Assembly (NCBI RefSeq): GCF_009363275.1
Contig: NZ_CP045324.1
Location: 3,534,001 to 3,598,000 of the forward strand
DNA length: 64,000 nt
Direction of reading: 5' to 3'
From: Marinobacter sp. THAF197a
Lineage (GTDB): Bacteria > Pseudomonadota > Gammaproteobacteria > Pseudomonadales > Oleiphilaceae
The translations under genes and the position numbers were made by a program. Each line of letters starts with the position of its first letter. Position 1 is the first letter of the stretch. Shown piece after piece: positions 52,171-61,580 of this stretch. A model generated the notes under the pieces. It was not told where the DNA came from. It was given only the letters and a program-made list of their open reading frames with translations, and ran no database searches.

Positions 52171-52886
52171 ACCTGGCGCTGCTGTTCGACGAAGACTTCA
52201 CCGGCACAGACCGGGTGCTGCTCCGCGGTCGCCGCCTTGAACACCTGAGGACCGTACTCAAAGCCAGTACCGGCCACCAGATTCCGGTCGGCCGGGCCAA
52301 CGGCGCCATAGGCACCGGTGAAATCCTGACCCTGACAGACACCGAAGCGGAGCTGAAGGTCACGCTAAGCCAGCGCCCACCACAGCCTCTGCCACTGACC
52401 CTGATCCTGGCCATGCCACGGCCAAAGATGTTCCGCCGCGTGCTGCAGACCTGCGCGTCCTTGGGGGTGAAGGATATCTGGTTGATTAACAGTTACAAGG
52501 TGGAAAAAAGCTTCTGGCAAACTCCGTGGCTGTCAGACGACAACCTGAGGGAAAACCTGACACTGGGCCTTGAGCAGGCTAAAGATACGGTGATGCCACA
52601 GGTGCATATCCGCAAGCTGTTCAAACCCTTTGTGGAAGACGAACTACCGGCCCTGCTGGCAAATAAAATCGCGCTGGTGGCGCACCCCGGCACAACCGCA
52701 CCCTGCCCGGTTCACCTGAACGAGCCGGCAGCCCTGTGCATCGGGCCGGAAGGCGGTTTTACCGATTACGAAGTGGGCAAACTGGAAGAGGCCGGATGCC
52801 AGGGTGTGCATCTGGGGCCCCGCATTCTGCGGGTGGAAACGGCCGCGCCAGTGTTGATCAGCCGGCTGTTTGACGCCTGCGGCTGA
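52167..52886 (+). CDS. rsmE: 16S rRNA m3U1498 methyltransferase
   Basis: A 239-residue SPOUT methyltransferase. The C-terminal knot motif ALCIGPEGGFTDYEVGKLEEAG and then LGPRILRVETAAPVLIS is diagnostic. The N-terminal PUA-like part holds RVLLRGRRLEHLRTVLKAS. It is coupled to tatC through ATGA and is convergent with the ubiI-like gene. Confidence 0.95.
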   Translation: MNLALLFDEDFTGTDRVLLRGRRLEHLRTVLKASTGHQIPVGRANGAIGTGEILTLTDTEAELKVTLSQRPPQPLPLTLILAMPRPKMFRRVLQTCASLGVKDIWLINSYKVEKSFWQTPWLSDDNLRENLTLGLEQAKDTVMPQVHIRKLFKPFVEDELPALLANKIALVAHPGTTAPCPVHLNEPAALCIGPEGGFTDYEVGKLEEAGCQGVHLGPRILRVETAAPVLISRLFDACG

Positions 52887-52906
52887 GCTACCCGCAAAGC
52901 CGTCTC

Positions 52907-54130
52907 TTATTCCGTGATACCCATGGCTTCTGCCGCCACCCGATTCTTCAGCATGGGCAACTGGTTGAGCCAACGCATACCGGTATTCCGTAACCAGCGA
53001 ACCGGCAGCTCGTCCCGGGCAAACAGCTGCTTGAAGCCTTCCATCGCCGCCATCATGGTGAGATTCTCGCCTTTTCGGCGACGCTGGTAACGGGCCAGTA
53101 CCAGGGCATCATCCGGGGCCAGGTTGCGGGCCTTGGCCCGGGCCAACTCTTCCAGCAGGGCCCTCACATCGCCATAGCCCAGGTTGGCACCCTGGCCCGC
53201 CAGCGGGTGAATGGTGTGGGCGGCGTCCCCAACCAGGGCCAGGCCGTCGGTAACATAGTCCTTGGCGTGGCGCTGGCGCAGCGGGAAGGCAAAACGCCCG
53301 GAAACCTCCAGTACCTCACCCAGTTGCTGCTCAATGGCAACGCCTAACGCCTGCCGAAACGCCTCGGTGTCCAGCGCCATCAGGCGTTTGGCTTCCAGCG
53401 TATCCTGAGACCAGACAATCGAGCAGAAATGGTCATCGCCGGCTTCGTTCAGTAGCGGCAAAAAGGCCAACGGCCCGGTTGGCGAAAAGCGCTGCCAAGC
53501 AGTATAGCGGTGCGACTGGCGGGTGCGGACCGTGCACACAATCGCCTGCTGGTCGTAATCCCACTCCCGCGTGGCCAGGCCACTCCATTGCCGCAAGCGA
53601 GACAAGGCGCCGTCGGCTCCGACCACAAGGCGGGCGTTCAGGCGCCGGCCGTCTTCCAGCTCGACACCGTCACGGCCATGCCAGGCCTTCACCCGGACGC
53701 CGTCAAACAGGGTAACGCCACTGTCGGCCAGCTCTTCAAACAGCGCGCGCACAATGTTCCGGTTCTCAACAATGGTTCCCAGTGAACTGGCGTGCAGCTC
53801 CGCTGCATCAAAATGGATACGCCCGGTGCCGTCACCATCCCACACCGTCATCTGGCGGTAGCCACAGTGGCGACTGTCCTGGACCCGCTGCCAGGCGCCC
53901 AGTTCAGCCAGCAGACGCTGGCTGGCCAGGGAGATAGCGCTGACTCTGGGCTCAAAGTCGTTCACATCCGTTGCCGGGGCCGCCGGTGCGACCAGCTCTG
54001 CTACCGTGGCACCTTCAATCAACCCGACCTGCCAACCCTGGCGGGACAGCCCCAGGGCCAGTGCTGAGCCAATCATGCCTCCACCCACAATCAGGATATC
54101 CATCTGCGAATTGCCGGAATCACTGGTCAT
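52907..54130 (-). CDS. UbiH/UbiF/UbiI-family FAD monooxygenase
   Basis: A 407-residue flavoprotein hydroxylase of ubiquinone synthesis. The Rossmann motif DILIVGGGMIGSALALGLSR and the second FAD motif GLALVGDAAHTIHPLAGQGA are present. In gammaproteobacteria the gene paired with ubiH here is usually ubiI (visC, C5 hydroxylase), but sequence alone does not separate it from ubiF. The start overlaps ubiH by 11 nt; an ATG nine codons further in (MDILIVGGG) is an alternative. Confidence 0.9.
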   Translation of the reverse strand: MTSDSGNSQMDILIVGGGMIGSALALGLSRQGWQVGLIEGATVAELVAPAAPATDVNDFEPRVSAISLASQRLLAELGAWQRVQDSRHCGYRQMTVWDGDGTGRIHFDAAELHASSLGTIVENRNIVRALFEELADSGVTLFDGVRVKAWHGRDGVELEDGRRLNARLVVGADGALSRLRQWSGLATREWDYDQQAIVCTVRTRQSHRYTAWQRFSPTGPLAFLPLLNEAGDDHFCSIVWSQDTLEAKRLMALDTEAFRQALGVAIEQQLGEVLEVSGRFAFPLRQRHAKDYVTDGLALVGDAAHTIHPLAGQGANLGYGDVRALLEELARAKARNLAPDDALVLARYQRRRKGENLTMMAAMEGFKQLFARDELPVRWLRNTGMRWLNQLPMLKNRVAAEAMGITE

Positions 54131-55406
54131 TGCGGGCAGGCTCCTTCGAACAATCGGCACGGGAAACAACGGGTTTACGGCCACCGGTGCCCATGGCTTT
54201 GCGGGAAAACCAGCGCTTGGCGCCAGGCACCAGATCCAGGCCTACCAGGCCCGCGTCCCGGGCGGCCGCCAGAGGTGGCAATGATTGCCCGAACACACGA
54301 ATCAGGGAATCCGAAAACTGTACGGTTTGCTGCCAGTCCTGCCGGTGCAGGCGCTGGTACTCTCCCAGAATCGACAGATCGCCCAAAGGCGTGCCGTCGT
54401 CCACCGCCCGCCGGAACTGCTCCACCAGGGTCATCAGCCCACGCAGGGCCAGGTTAAACCCCTGCCCGGCGACCGGGTGCAGCGCGTGGGCCGCATTACC
54501 CACCAGGGCAACGCCCGGGCGCACGGCTTCATCCACCGTGGTCAGCTTCAACGGGTAGTGATGGCATTCACCTATCCGGGTAAAGCGCCCCAGGCGCCAG
54601 CCAAAACGCTCCTGCAAGGCCTGGCATCGCTGGTCATCGGACAGCGCCAGTACCTGCTCCAGCGCACTGTCGGTGAGCGTCCACACCAGGGCGGACTGGT
54701 TTTCCGCCGTCACCGGCGAGCCATGGGGCAGCAAGGCCATAGGCCCCGCCTCGGTGAAGCGTTCGAAAGCGGTAAACCCGTGTGCGTCACTGGTGGAGAC
54801 GTTGGCAATCAGGGCATTCTGACCGTAGTCCTCGGTGCGGGTCACAAACCCCAGCTGTTCCCGCAGGCCAGAGCGGCCGCCATCAGCCACCACCAGGCAC
54901 TGCCCGGCCAGACTGTAGTGTTCGTCACCCTTGCGAATCTCGACGCAAACACCACCAGGCATCGGCGTCATACCGGTGACTTCCGCCGGCGCCTGCCAGC
55001 TCACGGGGGTGTCCAGCAGCGCCCGCATCAGGCTCAGGCCCATCCAGCGGTTATCGGCCACATAGCCCAGGGCTGCCTGACCGTGATCCTGCGCATGCAA
55101 GCGGGTTGCGCCGAATCGCCCCCGGTCCGACACGTGGATGTGGTGGATTGGCGTGGCATGTTCCGCCAGTACCTCCCACAGCCCGAGGTTTTCGAAGATC
55201 AGCCGTGAGCCCCAGGCCAACGCCGTGGAGCGTGCGTCGTAACTGGGCTGGTAGTCTTCGGGCAAGGCATCTGGCGACAGTGGAAAGGTTTCCACTACCG
55301 TTACCCGTAACTCCGGCACCACGCGCGCCAGCGCCAGCGCCAGGGTGGCCCCGGCCAGGCCGCCACCGGCAATGATCAGATCGGTATCGGTGCGGGTGTC
55401 TGTCAC
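54120..55406 (-). CDS. ubiH: 2-octaprenyl-6-methoxyphenol hydroxylase
   Basis: A 428-residue FAD monooxygenase. Visible are the dinucleotide fold LIIAGGGLAGATLALALAR, the YDARSTALAWGS segment and the second FAD motif VALVGNAAHALHPVAGQGFN. It lies between pepP and the ubiI-like gene, the same order as in Escherichia coli (pepP-ubiH-ubiI). It starts 4 nt after pepP. Confidence 0.95.
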   Translation of the reverse strand: MTDTRTDTDLIIAGGGLAGATLALALARVVPELRVTVVETFPLSPDALPEDYQPSYDARSTALAWGSRLIFENLGLWEVLAEHATPIHHIHVSDRGRFGATRLHAQDHGQAALGYVADNRWMGLSLMRALLDTPVSWQAPAEVTGMTPMPGGVCVEIRKGDEHYSLAGQCLVVADGGRSGLREQLGFVTRTEDYGQNALIANVSTSDAHGFTAFERFTEAGPMALLPHGSPVTAENQSALVWTLTDSALEQVLALSDDQRCQALQERFGWRLGRFTRIGECHHYPLKLTTVDEAVRPGVALVGNAAHALHPVAGQGFNLALRGLMTLVEQFRRAVDDGTPLGDLSILGEYQRLHRQDWQQTVQFSDSLIRVFGQSLPPLAAARDAGLVGLDLVPGAKRWFSRKAMGTGGRKPVVSRADCSKEPARNDQ

Positions 55407-55410
55407 AGTG

Positions 55411-56730
55411 TCAGTCCGCCATCAGCGCTTCAATCTCGGCAATGGTCTTCGGAACATCGCCAGTCAGAACCCGGCAACCTTCTTTGGTGACCACCACATC
55501 GTCTTCAATGCGAATACCAATGCCGCGCCATTTGGCGTCTACATTGGCGTTGTCCGGGGCGATGTAGAGCCCGGGCTCCACCGTCAACGCCATGCCCGGC
55601 TCCAGTTCACGCCAGGCATCACCCACCTTGTAGTCGCCCACATCGTGCACATCCAGGCCCAGCCAATGACCGGTCCGATGCATAAAGAAGGGCTTGTAGG
55701 CCTCACTGGCGATGGCGTCATCGAGTGAACCAGAGAGCAGCCCCAGGTCAATTAACCCCTGGGTAAGCACCTTCAGTGCCGCTTCGTGGGGATGGTTCCA
55801 GTGGTTACCGGGCCGCACAGCATCAATCGCTGCGTACTGGGCCGCCAGCACCACTTCGTACAGGGCTTTCTGTTCCGGGCTGAACCGGCCGCTGACCGGG
55901 AAAGTACGGGTGATATCGGAGGCGTAACAGTCCAGCTCGCACCCGGCATCGATCAACACCAGGTCTCCGTCTTTCAGGGGCGCGCTGTTCTCGATGTAAT
56001 GCAGGATGCAACCGTTGGCACCGCCACCCACGATGGAAGGATACGCCGTCGAGCGGGCACCGTGTTCCATGAAGGTATGAATCAGTTCGGCTTCCAGGTT
56101 GTACTCGTAACCGCCCCGGCGCGCCCGTTTCATGGCACGGCAATGAGCCTCGGCACTGATCTGACCAGCCTTGGCCATCACCTTCACTTCTGCCGAGCTC
56201 TTGTACAAACGCATGTCGTGCAGCAGGTGTTCCAGGGCCACGAACTCTCCGGGAGGATGGGCGCCTGCGCGCACTTTGCTGCGGATAACCTTGACCCAGT
56301 CCATCACCCGGTTATCAAAGGCGTGGTCCTTGCCCAGCGGGTAATAGACCCGGCTGCGGCCTTCAATCATTCCGGGCAGGATGTCGTCGATGTCGGAAAT
56401 CGGAAAGGCATCGTCCATACCGAAGCGCTCAATGGCGCCCTCCGGCCCCACCAGGAAACCGTCCCACAGTTCTTTCTCCGGGTTCCGCTCTTTGCAAAAC
56501 AGCACGGTTTCACCGTGCTCACGGCCGGGAATCAGAGCCAGCACGGCTTCGGGCTCACCGAAGCCAGTCAGATACTGGAAATCGCTGTCCTGGCGGAACG
56601 GATGCAACACGTCCCGGTTTCTGACCCGTTCCGGGGCCGCCGGCAGGATAGCGATGCTGTCTGGTGCCATACGGTCCATCAACTTGCGCCGACGCTCAGC
56701 AAACTCTTTAACGGAAATCATTGAGGTCAT
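55411..56730 (-). CDS. pepP: Xaa-Pro aminopeptidase
   Basis: A 439-residue M24B peptidase that removes N-terminal residues before proline. Metal-binding segments are LIDAGCELDCYASDITRTFP, HRTGHWLGLDVHD and TVEPGLY. The N-terminal creatinase domain occupies about 1-170. It has a GGAG site, is 12 nt downstream of ygfB and 4 nt upstream of ubiH. Confidence 0.96.
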   Translation of the reverse strand: MTSMISVKEFAERRRKLMDRMAPDSIAILPAAPERVRNRDVLHPFRQDSDFQYLTGFGEPEAVLALIPGREHGETVLFCKERNPEKELWDGFLVGPEGAIERFGMDDAFPISDIDDILPGMIEGRSRVYYPLGKDHAFDNRVMDWVKVIRSKVRAGAHPPGEFVALEHLLHDMRLYKSSAEVKVMAKAGQISAEAHCRAMKRARRGGYEYNLEAELIHTFMEHGARSTAYPSIVGGGANGCILHYIENSAPLKDGDLVLIDAGCELDCYASDITRTFPVSGRFSPEQKALYEVVLAAQYAAIDAVRPGNHWNHPHEAALKVLTQGLIDLGLLSGSLDDAIASEAYKPFFMHRTGHWLGLDVHDVGDYKVGDAWRELEPGMALTVEPGLYIAPDNANVDAKWRGIGIRIEDDVVVTKEGCRVLTGDVPKTIAEIEALMAD

Positions 56731-56742
56731 GATGTCTCCAGG

Positions 56743-57339
56743 TCAATGCAGGGTCGGGGTGTTGGCCGGTTTTTCCGGTTCGTTAAACTCGGTAAATACC
56801 GCCAGGGCACCCAGCCGGATGTATTCGGTGATCTCCAGCAACTGCTGCTCGCTTTCTTCATCCGATTCTTCATCTTCCGACAACTGGCTGATAGCCACCA
56901 TGTCTTCAATCAGCTCGCGAATCTCGTCCGGAGCCTGCCCCAAGGATGCTCCGGCCGCCAGTGCCATGCCTTCCAGGAAACCCCGAACCCAGGCCACCAG
57001 TGCCTCAAGGCGCTGATCAATGGCGTAATCGTCATCCGGCAGCAACGGGTGAAAACTGAGGTCTGACGACTGCAACTGCGCCAGCGCCGTCTGGTAGGCG
57101 CCGTTCATAAAGGGCGCCAGATCCCCGGACTCTTCCATGGCCTGGGTGCCAAGCCCCATCTGTTCACAAACCATGGCCAGCCACTCGTCTTCCTGAATAC
57201 GGGAACCGGCCGCCAATCGACCACACAATGCACCGTGCAGCTCAGAGGGGTGGCTGAACGCCTTGTGTGTGGTGTAAACGTTGGCCCAGCGTTCAAATTC
57301 AGCGGCGCGGGCAGCACCTGTGCTATCGGTGTCAGACAT
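56743..57339 (-). CDS. ygfB: UPF0149 (YgfB/YecA) family protein
   Basis: A 198-residue acidic helical protein of the YgfB family. It matches by SHPSELHGALCGRLAAG, the segment FLEGMALAAG and the Glu/Asp-rich stretch SEDEESDEESEQQ. Function is poorly known. It heads the ygfB-pepP-ubiH-ubiI operon, which is conserved in gammaproteobacteria. The ATG of MSDTDST was chosen; the longer ORF has no conserved extension. Confidence 0.93.
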   Translation of the reverse strand: MSDTDSTGAARAAEFERWANVYTTHKAFSHPSELHGALCGRLAAGSRIQEDEWLAMVCEQMGLGTQAMEESGDLAPFMNGAYQTALAQLQSSDLSFHPLLPDDDYAIDQRLEALVAWVRGFLEGMALAAGASLGQAPDEIRELIEDMVAISQLSEDEESDEESEQQLLEITEYIRLGALAVFTEFNEPEKPANTPTLH

Positions 57340-57489
57340 GAAACCCTGTGTTCCTGTGTCAGGGGAGCCTGGCCGTTCTACCAGCCGGGTTCCGTATACA
57401 TTTGAGCAAGCCTCTATCCTAGCATTCCGGCAGACAAGTGGCACTTCCGGGTACCGGCGGGCTTGCTTTTGCACTGGCAAAAATCAAAA

Positions 57490-57506
57490 ATGTTATAACG
57501 TATCAA
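57490..57506 (+). promoter_or_regulatory. Candidate Zur (zinc uptake regulator) box
   Basis: ATGTTATAACGTATCAA resembles the gammaproteobacterial Zur box (ATGTTATANTATAACAT), with a good left half and a degenerate right half. It lies about 20 nt upstream of a zinc-linked DUF2796 gene, where a repressor would block transcription. It is a match by eye only. Confidence 0.5.
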
Positions 57507-57526
57507 AGCTGCGAGAGGTACCAACC

Positions 57527-58126
57527 ATGTTTTACCCACGCGCATCCGCACGTTCTGCAACCCTGCTGCTATCACTCAGCCTGGCCGCATGGCCGGTTCT
57601 AGCCTCCGACAACCCGGGCGCACACCAGCATGGGCACGCCGATCTGCAAATGGCGATTGATAACGAGCGCGTAGATCTGCTGCTTCTCTCACCCGCCTAC
57701 AACCTGATCGGCTTCGAGCACAAGCCCCGCACTGATGAACAGCAACAACGGGTGAACGACGCCGAACAATGGGCCAGTGAAACTGCCATAATCAATACCG
57801 TGGCGGGCAACTGCACCCTGGTCTCCAGCGCCATGCACGTGGGCTGGGGTGAAGCGAAAGACGACGGCCACAAGCATGACCATGGTCACAGCCATAGCCA
57901 TAGTCACAATCATGACCACGACCATGACCACGACTCCGGTCACGCAGACATCGAAATTACCCAGACGCTCAACTGCCCGAATCTATCGGAGTCCGCTCAG
58001 TTCGAAACCGGCCTGATGGCCCGCTTCCCTGAACTCCAACACCTGAACGTGCAGTGGGTCGGCCCACTGGGACAAGGCGCCACACGTCTGTCACCGGGTA
58101 ACATCCAGTTCCGGCTGACCCGGTAG
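57527..58126 (+). CDS. zrgA: DUF2796 exported zinc-binding protein (ZrgA-like)
   Basis: A 199-residue periplasmic protein. The signal peptide ends near VLASD (about residue 26). DUF2796 landmarks are HQHGHADLQMAI and LLLLSPAYNLIGFEHKPRT. A loop in the middle is very rich in His and Asp (HDHGHSHSHSHNHDHDHDHD), a likely zinc-capture site. ZrgA of Vibrio is part of the Zur-controlled zrg zinc-uptake system. A GAGAGG site precedes the ATG. It is convergent with the DUF3299 gene. Confidence 0.82.
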   Translation: MFYPRASARSATLLLSLSLAAWPVLASDNPGAHQHGHADLQMAIDNERVDLLLLSPAYNLIGFEHKPRTDEQQQRVNDAEQWASETAIINTVAGNCTLVSSAMHVGWGEAKDDGHKHDHGHSHSHSHNHDHDHDHDSGHADIEITQTLNCPNLSESAQFETGLMARFPELQHLNVQWVGPLGQGATRLSPGNIQFRLTR

Positions 58127-58138
58127 TAGCCCGGCGAA

Positions 58139-58654
58139 CTACTCGCTGTAGGGTTTGACCGACGTCGCTACCAGCGAGTAGGAGGACGTACCGAGATCAT
58201 TCTCGGTACGTTCGATGACCAATTCGCCTTCTATCCACACCGGGTCATACAAAGCCCGGAGCGTGAATCCTTCTTCATATTTGACGTGAATAATCTGGTT
58301 CGGTGGTGGCGGAGGCACATGAATGCAGGCGCCGTAGTAGGGGACCAGGAAGAACTCGAGGATACGCATGTCGTTGGTGACTTTCAGGGGCACGACAAAA
58401 CCCGGAATCCGGCCTTCAACGTTACCCATCTCCGGAACAACCCGGCCGGTCATGATTTCATCCGGCAACAGGGCGGGGCCGTCTCCTTCGTGTTCAATTT
58501 CCGGCATACTCTCCAGCAACGCCAGATCCTCGGCCGGCATCAGTTCCAGCCAGTCGATCTCCCGCGGCTCTGCCAGTGCAATGGATGAAACCATCAGCAG
58601 TATCATCGGTCCAAGCCGCGCAAGCAGGTTCCGGGTTTGCAAGGTATCGAACAT
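58139..58654 (-). CDS. DUF3299 exported protein
   Basis: A 171-residue protein with an N-terminal hydrophobic segment (GPMILLMVSSIALAE), a likely signal peptide. The family motif PYYGACIHVPPPPPNQII is complete. DUF3299 proteins accompany zrg-type zinc systems and MacB-like ABC transporters. The ATG follows a GGGGAG site; an in-frame TTG is two codons earlier. It is divergent from the ABC ATPase gene, with only 69 nt between starts. Confidence 0.85.
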   Translation of the reverse strand: MFDTLQTRNLLARLGPMILLMVSSIALAEPREIDWLELMPAEDLALLESMPEIEHEGDGPALLPDEIMTGRVVPEMGNVEGRIPGFVVPLKVTNDMRILEFFLVPYYGACIHVPPPPPNQIIHVKYEEGFTLRALYDPVWIEGELVIERTENDLGTSSYSLVATSVKPYSE

Positions 58655-58723
58655 GTACAACCACTCCCCATGGGGTCAACCGTGTAACGGACGCCATCAT
58701 ACAACGGCAAAGACAATACGGAT

Positions 58724-59437
58724 ATGAGCACCGAGACAGCAAGAAACCAATCCGGTTCCAGTATACCGGAACCTGCGATCGTGACACGCCAACTGGCCTT
58801 TCGATGGCCCGGCCAGACAACCGCCACGGCCTTTCCCGATATCCGGCTTGCCCAGGGAGAGCATCTGTTCCTGCATGGCCCCAGCGGCACCGGCAAGAGT
58901 ACTCTGCTGGGATTACTGGCGGGTATGCTGGCCCCGGAGTCGGGCACCATCGAACTTCTGGGACAGCCGATGTCCAGCCTGAAGGTCGGCGCTCGCGACC
59001 GGTTCCGGGCAAATCACATGGGCGTGATCTTCCAGCAGTTCAACCTGGTGCCTTACCTGAGCGCGATGGCCAACGTGACCTTGCCCTGCCGCCTGTCTGC
59101 GGTACGCCGCACCCGCACCAGCCCAGACCCTGAGACATCGGCAGCGGACCTGCTCAGGCAGCTGGCGATCCCGGATGACCACTGGCACAAAGGCGTGACC
59201 GAACTCTCCGTTGGCCAGCAACAGCGGGTGGCGGCTGCCCGGGCACTGATTGGCGCGCCGGAAGTCATCCTGGCTGATGAGCCAACCTCGGCACTGGATG
59301 CCGACAACCGGGACCGTTTTCTGGACCTGCTACTGGCGTTGGCTGAACAGCGGCGCAGCTCGGTTATCTTTGTCAGCCATGACCGCGCACTGGCCAGCCA
59401 CTTCCATCACCAACAAGCTTTGGGAGCGACCCCATGA
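58724..59437 (+). CDS. ABC transporter ATPase, MacB/LolD type (zrg-like locus)
   Basis: A 237-residue ATPase with Walker A GPSGTGKST, a variant signature ELSVGQQQRVAAARA (Val in place of Gly), Walker B VILADEP and switch FVSHD. It pairs with the FtsX-type permease that starts in its stop codon. The zrg system of Vibrio has the same kind of ATPase and permease, so transport linked to zinc uptake is likely. Confidence 0.88.
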   Translation: MSTETARNQSGSSIPEPAIVTRQLAFRWPGQTTATAFPDIRLAQGEHLFLHGPSGTGKSTLLGLLAGMLAPESGTIELLGQPMSSLKVGARDRFRANHMGVIFQQFNLVPYLSAMANVTLPCRLSAVRRTRTSPDPETSAADLLRQLAIPDDHWHKGVTELSVGQQQRVAAARALIGAPEVILADEPTSALDADNRDRFLDLLLALAEQRRSSVIFVSHDRALASHFHHQQALGATP

Positions 59438-60711
59438 GCAAAGTAAAACTTGCCCTCTCCCTAGCTACCGCCAGCCTCTGGTATCGCCGCCGGGTGCTCG
59501 CTCTGGTCTGCCTGACACTGACCCTGAGCGTGTCTCTGCTGCTGGGCATCCAGTACCTGCGCACCGAAATCCGCCAGTCTTTCACCAGCACCATCAGCGG
59601 AACCGACCTGATTGTCGGTGCCCGGAGTGGCCAGCTTAACCTGCTGCTGTACACGGTGTTTCATATTGGTGATGCCACCAACAACATCCGCTGGTCCAGC
59701 TTCCAGAAACTGGAGCAGGATCGCCGCATTGATTGGGCCATCCCCATTTCACTGGGGGACAGCTATCGTGGTTATCGGGTGGTCGCCACCAACGACCAGT
59801 TTCTGGCCCGGCTCCAGTTCGGCAACAACCAGTCTCTGGAACTGGCCCAGGGCGAGTGGTTTGACGACCTGTTCGACGTGGTCCTCGGCGCAGGTGTTGC
59901 CAGGCAACTCGACCATCGCCTCAACGATGAGATCGTGTTGTCTCACGGGGGCGGTCGCACCAGCTTCTCCAATCACACCGACCTGCCCTTCAGGATATCC
60001 GGCGTGCTTGCACCCACCGGAACGCCGGTCGACCAGGCCGTCTATATCAGCCTCGATGCCATGGAAGCTATCCATGTTGGCTGGGAATCCGGTGTCGCCA
60101 TCCCTGGCCGGGGTTTATCCCCGGACCGCGCCAGAGCCAGGGACTTTACACCAGACGCCATCACGGCGGCCTTTGTCGGCCTGAGCCAGCCCATCCTCAC
60201 GTTTCAGGTACAACGGGAACTGAACCAGTCCCGGGATGAGCCGTTATCCGCCATTCTCCCCGGTGTCGCGCTGAGTGAGCTTTGGCGGATGATGGGGCAG
60301 TTTGAAAAAGCGCTGCTCGGCATCAGCGCCTTCGTGGTTGTTACCAGCCTGATCGGACTGGTGGCGGTGCTGCTTACCTTGCAGGCTCAACGCCAGCGCG
60401 AAGTGGCGGTTTTAAGGGCCACGGGTGCATCCCCGGCGCTGATCGCGTCGCTCTACAGTTTCGAGTGTGTGGTATTGGCCCTCACCGCCTGTCTGCTCGC
60501 CCTGATTGTCGGGGCTGGCGCAATTGCCGGCCTGAGTCCCTGGCTGCTGGAGCAGTTCGGTATCCAGATCAGCCTGCGCCCGTTGAAACAGGACGAGTGG
60601 TTACTGCTGGCTGCCGTTCCGGTGTCGGCCCTGCTGGTATCACTGGTGCCGGCCACCAGCACCTGGCGAAAGAGCCGGAAACAGGGCTTTGGTGCCGCCA
60701 ATACAGACTGA
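59434..60711 (+). CDS. FtsX/MacB-type ABC permease (zrg-like locus)
   Basis: A 425-residue permease. One N-terminal membrane segment (about 23-40), a large periplasmic domain (about 45-275) and three C-terminal segments give the MacB-like four-helix layout. The FtsX pattern RQREVAVLRATGASPALIAS is visible. MacB-type proteins do mechanical work across the periplasm and not simple transport. It overlaps the ATPase by 4 nt. Confidence 0.88.
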   Translation: MSKVKLALSLATASLWYRRRVLALVCLTLTLSVSLLLGIQYLRTEIRQSFTSTISGTDLIVGARSGQLNLLLYTVFHIGDATNNIRWSSFQKLEQDRRIDWAIPISLGDSYRGYRVVATNDQFLARLQFGNNQSLELAQGEWFDDLFDVVLGAGVARQLDHRLNDEIVLSHGGGRTSFSNHTDLPFRISGVLAPTGTPVDQAVYISLDAMEAIHVGWESGVAIPGRGLSPDRARARDFTPDAITAAFVGLSQPILTFQVQRELNQSRDEPLSAILPGVALSELWRMMGQFEKALLGISAFVVVTSLIGLVAVLLTLQAQRQREVAVLRATGASPALIASLYSFECVVLALTACLLALIVGAGAIAGLSPWLLEQFGIQISLRPLKQDEWLLLAAVPVSALLVSLVPATSTWRKSRKQGFGAANTD

Positions 60712-60830
60712 ACCCGCGCCGAAGGTGATGGCCATCACGGGAATCCGCGCCATGACAATGCGTTAAATTGACCGGTCTGGCGTCGGCACTTATAGTTACT
60801 CATACTTACATCACCGTTGTTGGGCACGTC

Positions 60831-61037
60831 ATGGAACAGTCCGAAGTACAGGCATTAGCGGACAAGCTGGACAAGCTGATTGAACGCTGCGAAAAGCTGG
60901 AGAAGGATAACGCCCTGTTGCGCGAGCTGCAGGACGACTGGAATCGGGAACGAGCCCAGCTAATGCACAAGAACGATCTTGCCAAAAACAAGATTGAAGC
61001 CATGATAGGCCGCCTGAGGGCGCTGGAGCACCACTGA
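60831..61037 (+). CDS. Short coiled-coil protein (ZapB-like, TIGR02449 type)
   Basis: A 68-residue coiled-coil protein with heptads LADKLDKLIERCEKLEKDNA, followed by a Lys/Arg-rich tail. Its fixed place before zapA and its size fit the TIGR02449 family, thought to act in cell division. The start overlaps neither neighbour, and its stop overlaps zapA as TGATG. A longer in-frame start lacks a ribosome-binding site. Confidence 0.85.
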   Translation: MEQSEVQALADKLDKLIERCEKLEKDNALLRELQDDWNRERAQLMHKNDLAKNKIEAMIGRLRALEHH

Positions 61038-61333
61038 TGTCAAAGTCATCAACCACCGTTGAAGTCAGAATACTCGACAAGGAATACCTGGTGGCTTGCC
61101 CGCAGGAAGAGCAAGAGGCGTTGCTTCGTGCGGCCCGGCATCTGGACAACAAAATGCGGGAAATCCGCTCCAGTGGCAAAGTGTTCGGAACCGAGCGCAT
61201 TGCCGTGATGGCCGCGCTGAACATTACCCACGAACTGCTGGAGCGCGACACCATGTCTCACGCAACCAGCAATTTGCTCAGAGCCATGGACAACCGGCTG
61301 GACGAAGCCCTCGGAGAATCGTCCGGAAATTGA
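61037..61333 (+). CDS. zapA: Cell division protein ZapA
   Basis: A 98-residue ZapA that bundles FtsZ filaments. Conserved parts are VEVRILDKEYLVACPQEEQ, LRAARHLDNKMREIRSSG and TERIAVMAALNITHELL. It is coupled to the ZapB-like gene upstream and precedes 6S RNA, the usual gammaproteobacterial order. Confidence 0.95.
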   Translation: MSKSSTTVEVRILDKEYLVACPQEEQEALLRAARHLDNKMREIRSSGKVFGTERIAVMAALNITHELLERDTMSHATSNLLRAMDNRLDEALGESSGN

Positions 61334-61395
61334 TTTCAGAAAGATTCCGGGAAATGGGGTTGCAATCGGCCCCGACCCTGCCCGTATAATGGGAT

Positions 61396-61577
61396 CAACT
61401 TCCTGGGCTGTTCGCTGGTCGGGTACGTCCTCGAGCCGATGCGCACTACCCAGGTGGCCACTTCAGGGCATTGTGAGCATGTCCCCCAAGGGGGAAAGCC
61501 TAATATGTCACAGCGGCCACCGACCTTGAACTTTGGGTTCAAGGGCTACATCCGATAACGGCAGCCCGGGAAGCTTT
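61396..61577 (+). ncRNA. ssrS: 6S RNA
   Basis: A TATAAT hexamer (61385-61390), with TTGCAA upstream, precedes the RNA. The ends pair: CTTCCTGGGCTG with CAGCCCGGGAAG. The conserved 3' arm CCTTGAACTTTGGGTTCAAG and then GGCTACA is typical for 6S, as is the GAGCCGAT near the 5' bulge and GTGAGCATG in the middle. It binds sigma-70 RNA polymerase in stationary phase. The ends are estimated to within a few nt. Confidence 0.93.
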
Positions 61578-61580
61578 ATT

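Noticed and set aside
57896..57935. Short tandem repeat of CAT/GAC-type units
   Set aside because: It is the coding sequence of the His/Asp-rich metal-binding loop and not an independent DNA repeat.
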